Assembly: GCA_951217055.1 (NCBI GenBank)
Contig: OX578278.1
Coordinates: forward strand, 44,467,574 to 44,531,573
From: Gerris lacustris
Lineage: Eukaryota > Arthropoda > Insecta > Hemiptera > Gerridae
Length of the DNA: 64,000 bases
Direction: 5' to 3'
Shown: positions 56,691 to 64,000 of the stretch, in pieces
Position numbering within the stretch: the stretch's first letter is position 1
Layout: each line of letters opens with the position of its first letter
Made by a program: the position numbers and the translations under genes
The notes under the pieces: model-generated
Database searches by the model: none
Told to the model about the DNA's origin: nothing
What the model saw: only the letters and a program-made list of their open reading frames with translations

Positions 56691-59043
56691 ATGGACAGTA
56701 GCCTGCTCTTCACATCTAATAGGTTGTGTGCCAGTTTAACACTCTTATCTGTGGCGTTTAGCTTGAAATACATATATATTAAATAAATAGGATTTGAGTT
56801 GGCAATTTAATAATAATTTTATTTAGCAAAAGTGTTTGACAAGTTAAGTTAAATTCAAGAAAAGAAACCTTATAAGAAGTATTTGCCGAAACAAATAGCG
56901 TCTCAACAAAAATAAGCAGATGAATAAATAATAAAATTTAATCTAGGATTAGGAATAACAATTTTTAAGATTTAGTATATACTTTATATTTAAAAAATAT
57001 GTATAATTTAAGAAAGTGGTTGTGAGAAACAATTGTATCAAATATTTCTTATTGAACCTATTAATTTCGGTTTTTAATAAATCTACATTTATATTAGCGT
57101 TTATTAAAAAAATATATAATGACATAGAACCACAACTTCTATCTCATTTAAATACATAGTTGAATTCTTACTTTAGGTGATTTTGGGTGAACCTTAAGAA
57201 TTTGATTTAGTAATTTTAGTGTAGAGATATAGGTTTCAGCTAGACATACAAAAAGCCATATTATTACTCCATTAGCGCTATCTTATGGAATGAAAAAGTG
57301 ATGAACTAAGGCTGGCCTTTTAAAAGTAGGCAAGATTGCACCTATATGTGCTTATGTAGGTACAGGAATGTATGCGTGTATTATTTACATACCTTATTAC
57401 GTATAATTAAATGGAAGTAGAGCCATACAATTTATAACGAGAGAGGGAATGGACGCTCCAAAAGCTTATTTTAGAATACATATATGTTTGAAGAGCCTCA
57501 TAGAAATAATGCGAGGAGAATCCATTGCATATATTATATATGCGTAAGCTTCTTTAAGCCTCTTAACATATCCCCGACATTTATTTGTTTAGATTCTTTC
57601 GGAAGTTTTTGAGGATGGGGAACAAAACGAACAACAAAGGACCTTGCCGGTCACTTTAGCCCACGGTAACAGGAATAATTACACAGATAAACTCTGTGCC
57701 ATCAGATTTATCAATTCTCTTCTAGTTAGTCCAACATAATGCTTGTTCTCTTTCTATTAACCTTAATAATGAATTAATAATTCAGTGTTATCTAAAAACA
57801 AATGTAAAATGTTTAGTAACATTCTTCATATTACCAAAAAGAGTCTTAACCTGGTAAAGTAAGTAGGCCAGGCAGTAGGTTCTTTTATAAATTATAATAG
57901 TTTCATGTTGAAAATATTTTTTACTCGATTCAATTACTTAATTTTTATTTTAATTTAATATTTTTTCTTTAACTTGCTACTAAATCGTAAAAATAATAAT
58001 TATTATCCCCTGTCTTAATCTCGTGCCACTACTTACTACATTCTTTAATTTCCTTTTTCTCCTGAGAATCTTCTTGATATGCTACATCAAGTCAGGTTAA
58101 TTAGATGTGAAGATGGATTAGACTGGTTTCTCAGATTTAACTTGTATATAGATTCTATAAATACTCAGCTTTTCTTTGATGACGCCCTTCCTCTTTAACT
58201 GCTGTCCCTTCCTTCACTAATCCTCACGTCTTGTCAATGTTCAACTATTTATTTCTTTTCTTTTCATTACTTGGTCCACACCTTTGACACTCAGGTTAGA
58301 AAGTTCAGTAGATGAAACGGAAATATATTATTTACCATTCAATTTTTTTTGTTTTTTTAGAGCCAAACGCGTTCTCTAATACTCACCTGAGATCATCTAA
58401 TGTCAATAGTGTTTTCTAATATTATATTTGTGAAATAATTTTGAAGAAAAACGGTCCTATAAAACTCTTAAAAGATTATAGTTAGTTATAGATATTTAGT
58501 GGAAGAACACATTTTATTTATATTCATTAAACAAGTCCCGCTTGTCAAACATTTAACTAATTATAGATGACCGATTTAAATTGATGATTGATTTGGTGTT
58601 GGCTTTGAAATAGGTTGTTTACTATTTGTGATAGTTACATTGTTTATTATTTGTTTGGTTTCTAGGCTGGGTTTTGTTTGAACTCTTGTTTCCCCTTCTT
58701 CTTTTCACCATTTGTTCCTGCTTCCTGTTCTCCCCTCTTCCCTAATTTTCTATTTTTTACCATAAAATCCAGCATTCAGTTAAGAACTTGTCTTAAACCG
58801 TGTTCAAATCCATACACGTATTCTTGTCCAGCACTCTAGTTTTTTGTCGATATTTTTATTGCTTTTGTGGCTACCCTAGCTCTTTAGTTACTGAAAATTA
58901 GAAGTATTTTTGAGTTGAGTTTTCACTTAGTTGTTTTGTCAGAAGTAGATAAATAAGTGGTCGTAGAAAAGTTTGTCTTACTTATTACTTATTATTATTT
59001 TATAAAACGTTGAGATTAACACCTTTCTATTTAATTATTATTC
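56691..59043. other. AT-rich intron DNA
   Basis: One exon-like frame (57593-57739) is discussed as a finding. Otherwise nothing is supported. Confidence 0.45.
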
Positions 59044-59607
59044 TTTTATGTTGATGGATGGCTTAAGGTGTAATAAATAACTATTATTTTCTTTTTTCTA
59101 TTGTGAGACGTTTCGACCCTTTATAGGGATCTTCTGCCACAGTTCTTTATTATTAAAATCACATTAAGATTTTAAGATTCAATTAACATTGTTATTTAGT
59201 TCCCATTTTAACACTTAATTAAACATAAACAAAGCATAGTAAAATAAATTTAAATTGGTGAAAATTACTAATTAACATTAACAATAATAAAAAATCAAAT
59301 GATCGCTACTTACAATTAGCGGTGAAAGTATTTGAGTACATAATATCACTATCTCCATGAGAGAGGGTCTTTAAAGTTAGATAAAAAAAATTAACCATAA
59401 TTAATATCAATTATTATTAATTATTGTTAAAAAATTGTATCTTAACTAACTTAAAAGACCCTCTCTCATGGTGTTAGTGATATTGTGTACTCAAATACTT
59501 TCACCGCTAATTGTAAGTAGCTATCATTTGAGGGTCGAAACGTCTCACAATAGAAAAAAGAAAATAATAGTTATTTATTACACCTTAAGCCATCCATCAA
59601 CATAAAA
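59044..59607. mobile_element. Long inverted-repeat element with Penelope-type motif
   Basis: The outer arms (TTATGTTGATGGATGGCTTA and on through ATTGTGAGACGTTTCGACCC) are inverted at 59520-59607. Inner arms (TACTTACAATTAGCGGTG, then GAGAGAGGGTCTTT) are inverted around 59450-59520. Most of the 560 bp can fold back. On the minus strand 59138-59108 reads GCAGAAGATCCC, TATAA, GGGTCGAAACGTC, a hammerhead-like layout. Confidence 0.75.
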
Positions 59608-62514
59608 AATTAATATTGTTATTTTAGTATTAAAGTCCAATGGGGTACCCGCCCACACATTCATTAATTGCAGTTCTTGGTCTTATCTTAACAGGGATTT
59701 TGATGGTGGATAGGGATTAATACTACCGAATTTTTTATATTTAAGTAAGGCATTTATGACAAAATTAGGATTAATTTGTAAGCTTGTAAGGCGGAAGCCT
59801 AAGCCTTGAGTCCGTACAAGTTAGTTTTTATGCATAATCTGAGCCTAAACAAAACTCGGCTGATATAGTCGTTCAGTGTAATCAAACAATTAATTTGGTT
59901 TGATGTAGCTGGTTTAGTGTTGAGAAGAATTTTTTTTAACTCAATACCTTAAAATCTTTTGAGGAAGACACATAAAAATGCATCTTGCCACTGCTATTCG
60001 AATGAATACCAAGTCCATTTATATTACTCCGACACCTATAATTTCTCTGCTATTGTAGAAGCACTTCGCTGATTATTAGTATTATAAGTGTAGTTTTAGA
60101 CCGACCGTACATAGGATCCGTACTCAGTCGAGTAGTGGTCGGTCGACTAACGTCCGACCAATCTAGGGGATATCGAAAGAAAATTATCCAGTGGATGAAC
60201 ATCTATATTAGTCAAAATATCGAAAGAAATTAAGACATTATCGATACTCCCGATATATCTCGAGAACCTTCCCAACTACCCAGTTTACCCAGGTGATGAG
60301 CAAAAAAAAGGAGGTCGTCGGGGCAATTTTTCTCCTCTGTTGAGCAGAAAAAATATGGAAAAAAGGTCACCGATTTTCGATATTTTCTAAAAATATCGAT
60401 GTTGCCGATATATCGAAAGATCAATATCGATATTTTTGGGTCCGATATTATCGGAATCGATGTCCCAACCCTAGACCAATTCAAAATCAAGGGCAGGCAC
60501 CTACTAAGTAGCATAAGCGTAAACTGGGGCTTGTCGGACATATCCAAATATTTTGGATCGGTCGGACGTATATATGACCGTCCCAAGGCTGATTTGTTTT
60601 ATTTTTATTATGACGTTCAGTACCACTATGGATATTGAACAGCATATAAGCATCGTTTACGACGAATTTCGAAATTTCTCATTCATTCCCAATCATTTTC
60701 CATGGAGATGGGGAAATTTTTTTGTTGTTTTTTTTAGTATAGTGCTAACCCAATACTTCCTTTCTTCTGCCTTCGTCTATTGAGGTATAAATTTTCTATA
60801 ACATATAAATCAGATCCATCCTGCGCGATACGAAACGCGAAGTGACAGCCCGGGGTAAGAATAGCGACTGTAGGTCGTAGGTCGTAGGTCCTCTGTACTG
60901 TCGGCCTAGCTCTCGATAATGTAATTAACCTTCAGGCGATCACGCGAATCTTGTTGGTGCACTTTAATTATACTTAATTTTTGTCTGGATGTATTTAACT
61001 TTTCACAGATTATATAATAACAACGTATGAATAGCTTCTTAAACAAAAAACTTTAATAAATAAACCCGTAACTATTAAAGCTCTGCCATCCAGTCATGGT
61101 GGTTGATAGTTGACACTTTGCAACTGAATGATGACGGTACCGAGTAGAAAGAATAAACGATGCATGCGATATCTACCTTATCAATAGTTAACTATAGATT
61201 AGCAGAGGGTCTTATTTTACGGGTAACAGTAGATCACTAAACTTAATATTTCATGAAGTGTGTATCAAACACCGCGGGCGCGACCGCCTGAAGGCGTATA
61301 TTAAAATTACCTTAAGTTATTTTTACGCACTTACAGCAACGAGAAAAACGGGTTTTAAAGTACGGGGCCAAAGTGCGTCGTACTTAAGAGCTAAATATTT
61401 GCTCCCTGATTATGAATAATAACAGTAAACCTGACTGGATTAAATAAATAAATATTTTTATCTTGGCTCTATCTAGTCAATGAACTGTTCAGATTGAGTT
61501 TTGTTAAAAATAATCTATTTTTATTACGTAAAAATCAACAGCTATCAAATAAAGAATTAAGAAGTTATTGAATAAAAACTGCAAATATTTATTACCTTCT
61601 TCTTTTTAGTTAAGAGTTAGTTGTTAGTCGTCACTTTAGATTTTATTAATAAACCTTCATTTAGGTTGATAACCTCCATTATTTCGATGCTTGGTAATTA
61701 TCTCCAAATCGAGGAGTTATCGGTGTTTATTTATTTTCTTTGACTAACTGCCTATACTTATCAAATATGATTAATTATGTCAAGTAAACATCAAGGAGCT
61801 GAAAACTGTTATTTTAAAAAAAGATTTAAATTAAACTTTCCGTAGTATGAAAACTACCAAAAACTTAAAAATTAAAAAAAGATGTATTACTATAACTTAT
61901 TCAATAAATAATTTCCTAATTTTCTTGAAGAATTATCAAGTGGATTTGCATCCAGTGAACTAATTTAAAATTATACTTATATGTATTTAGATAAGCATAA
62001 AAATACGAAGGTTGTGCGGTAGCTCTGTCAAAGTGATTCAATAAAATTTTCACACTAATAAAGGGAATGTTTTTACTTAATTAAAAATTATAAACAGACA
62101 ACAGAGCATTAATCACTGTTACAAGCATCGCTTTACCCGCTTCAATTTGGAAGTATTTTATATTAGGCAGAGTTCGAGCGGCGCCTTCTTTTTTTTCTCG
62201 TATTCAGTTGTACCTATACTCTGTTTTGAATTTTTGTTTATTTAGTTTTATTGGCTTGCAACAATATGATATTAGTGTTTAAAGTTGACTGATGTATGTT
62301 GAAAGGTTACAGTTGTAGGATATTGTTAGTCTATTTGTCTGTGAGTTGGGTAGTGCGTGTGACACACTGATCGCTCCTGGCTCTGGTCTATATTTATAGT
62401 GTTTCTTCTCCTAACCGGTGTCTCCGTGTGTTTGTGTACATCCTCTATATCTATACCTTACTAAATGCACGGATGTGGAACAATGCCCTGCCAGTCTTAA
62501 AGAAGAGATCTTGA
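59608..62514. other. Intron or intergenic DNA with a repeat end at 60370-60476
   Basis: GATATATCGAAAGATC/ATATCGATATTTTTGGG and the terminus that reads GGGTTGGGACATCGATTCC on the minus strand mark a widespread type of DNA-transposon end. Three GTAGGTC units lie near 60871. A GC-rich block (CCGCGGGCGCGACCGCC) at about 61272 is unexplained. Confidence 0.35.
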
Positions 62515-64000
62515 CTTCAATTTGTGCCCTCTTCAGACACTAAGAGTAAATCGTATAAACATTTCCGCGTTGAAAATTACCCAATTACAGCCATACCGCG
62601 AACAGGAGAACTCCCACGCGCCATGCACATCCAGTGGCGCGATTTAATCATCCCTTTAGACCAATGTAAGTAGTTTAAAAAATCTGACGTATTTTTAATA
62701 TCTTATTTGAATTGTTTAAAATATTTTTTTATGTTAATTGTAGAAGACGTCTTAACTATAAACATATTTTTTTCCCTGCTTTTTCTTAAACCTCTAAAAT
62801 AACATAAAATATTTTCTTGATTTTATGACGGATGTTCAGTTTTTTAAAATCATTAAAAAATTACCATGATTTAACTATATCTACCATTATTTTTTATGGT
62901 ATCGAAAAATATTATTTAAATAAGTGATTCAGAATCGGAAATGAAAACGAGTTATATTAAATATTATTTTATTTTATGAAAATCAAATAAATTACTAACT
63001 TGTCAAATTATAAGCTAATATTTAAAAATAACAGTTTTTTTTACCATCAATACAAGTAATTATATAAACCTTTACACACAATTATAAAACAAGTGCGAAT
63101 CGCAAAAACTTCAACCGTGTTCAAAAATAAAAGTAAATAAATAAATCATTAACATGTATTGCTACTTACTTAGCGCAAATTTCGACTCTATTCATAAATT
63201 CTATACTAGCATTTTGATGGTGCTCAAGGCACTAATAGAGTATATTAGCAATGGCTGTATACTCTTTCCTTTAGCTTATCCACGCTGTTATTTAGGCATT
63301 CGGCATAAACTTTTTATGTCAGAATTCCCCATTAAATAACCATAATTGTTAGATCTGTACTCCTTGGAGGCCATGCAATTGGACGATTTTTAACTATCCA
63401 GCGGTCACCGAACTTCTCAATTAGCTATTCTCTAATCAATGCATCAGTTTTAAATGGGATGGGTGGAACACTACTTTAAAAAAAATAATATTATTTTCTA
63501 ATTAGGTGCGTAAACATTACCATTATTAATTACTTGGGTTTGTTTGCCAAGCAAATTAGACTTTTGTCTTCGATAAACATATGCAGTTCTGGAACTGCTT
63601 TAATCACTCAAGTAGGCCTCTGATATGAGTAATCTGAGTTAGCCCCGATTTCCGAGTGAAGCTTTTTTTCTTTTTTTTTGAAGGGTTTTGCTTATATATC
63701 TCTGTTCCTATGCATGGATGACCAAAAGTAGTTATTATCAATATTGTATAGGACAAAAAAAAAATATATATATATATATATTTTATATATACATATATAT
63801 ATGGAGTTTTAGGTCGGGAAAAGATTCTACATTTATCTATAATTTGAGATAAACTTTTGTTACTTATACATTTTTTTACTTCCATGAAAATGGAAGTATG
63901 GTGATACCGTCCAAAACGTGATTCCGAGATCTCTGTGAAGGAGGGGTCTTACGAACCGGGGGATATCATTAAAATCCGTTTCGTATACATGTATGTATGT
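62515..64000 (+). other. Distal part: exon-like frame, AT-rich DNA and an R1-like start
   Basis: The frame at 62515-62665 is discussed as a finding. An AT repeat lies at about 63762-63802. From 63872 the sequence TTTTACTTCCATGAAAATGG followed by AAGTATGGTGATACCGTCC has the same kind of self-complementary start as R1, but a different body. Confidence 0.4.

Noticed and set aside
1..64000. rRNA, tRNA and snRNA genes
   Set aside because: tRNA-like A- and B-boxes occur only inside repeated SINE or R1 copies. No complete cloverleaf gene was recognised.

Overview
The window is AT-rich, intron-rich eukaryotic DNA from an arthropod, most likely an insect. The evidence is GT-AG spliced genes of animal type, insect-like Piezo and Ajuba sequences, very little coding DNA, and dense non-autonomous DNA transposons, tRNA-derived SINEs and a decayed Penelope-like retroelement. 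I cannot name the species.

Positions 1-17270 (+) hold the 3' end of a Piezo mechanosensitive channel gene. Four exons (495-725, 878-1091, 4025-4145, 5395-5559) encode the extracellular cap, the pore-lining inner helix and the intracellular C-terminal domain, ending at a stop at 5557-5559. About 11 kb downstream is a second, intact copy of only the last two exons (16208-16328 and 17073-17270). It has the same exon length, the same splice phases and good splice sites, but only about 37% (inner helix) and 59% (C-terminal domain core) amino-acid identity to the first pair. The simplest reading is a set of alternative terminal exons that would swap the pore-lining helix and cytosolic constriction of the channel. 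This is the most interesting signal in the window. A remnant of a tandem paralogue is the alternative.

Positions 21150-23642 (+) hold the 5' end of an Ajuba/LIMD1-family LIM gene (jub): a 5' leader with several upstream ATGs, a 527-codon first coding exon and a 91-nt second exon that stops just before the first LIM domain. No LIM exon was recognised downstream, so the next intron is probably at least 40 kb and makes up the rest of the window.

The rest is repeats. I identified hAT-type elements with 8-bp target duplications, two of them carrying a ~62-bp minisatellite in opposite orientations. There are also PIF/Harbinger, Tc1/mariner-, pogo- and piggyBac-type MITEs, two tRNA-SINE families and a Penelope-like element with hammerhead-like motifs. 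Two further families have repeated copies: one with a conserved B-box (R1) and one with GGGTCCGTAGGC inverted ends (R2). Several insertions are nested and can be ordered in time. Large parts of the remaining AT-rich DNA show nothing I can support.
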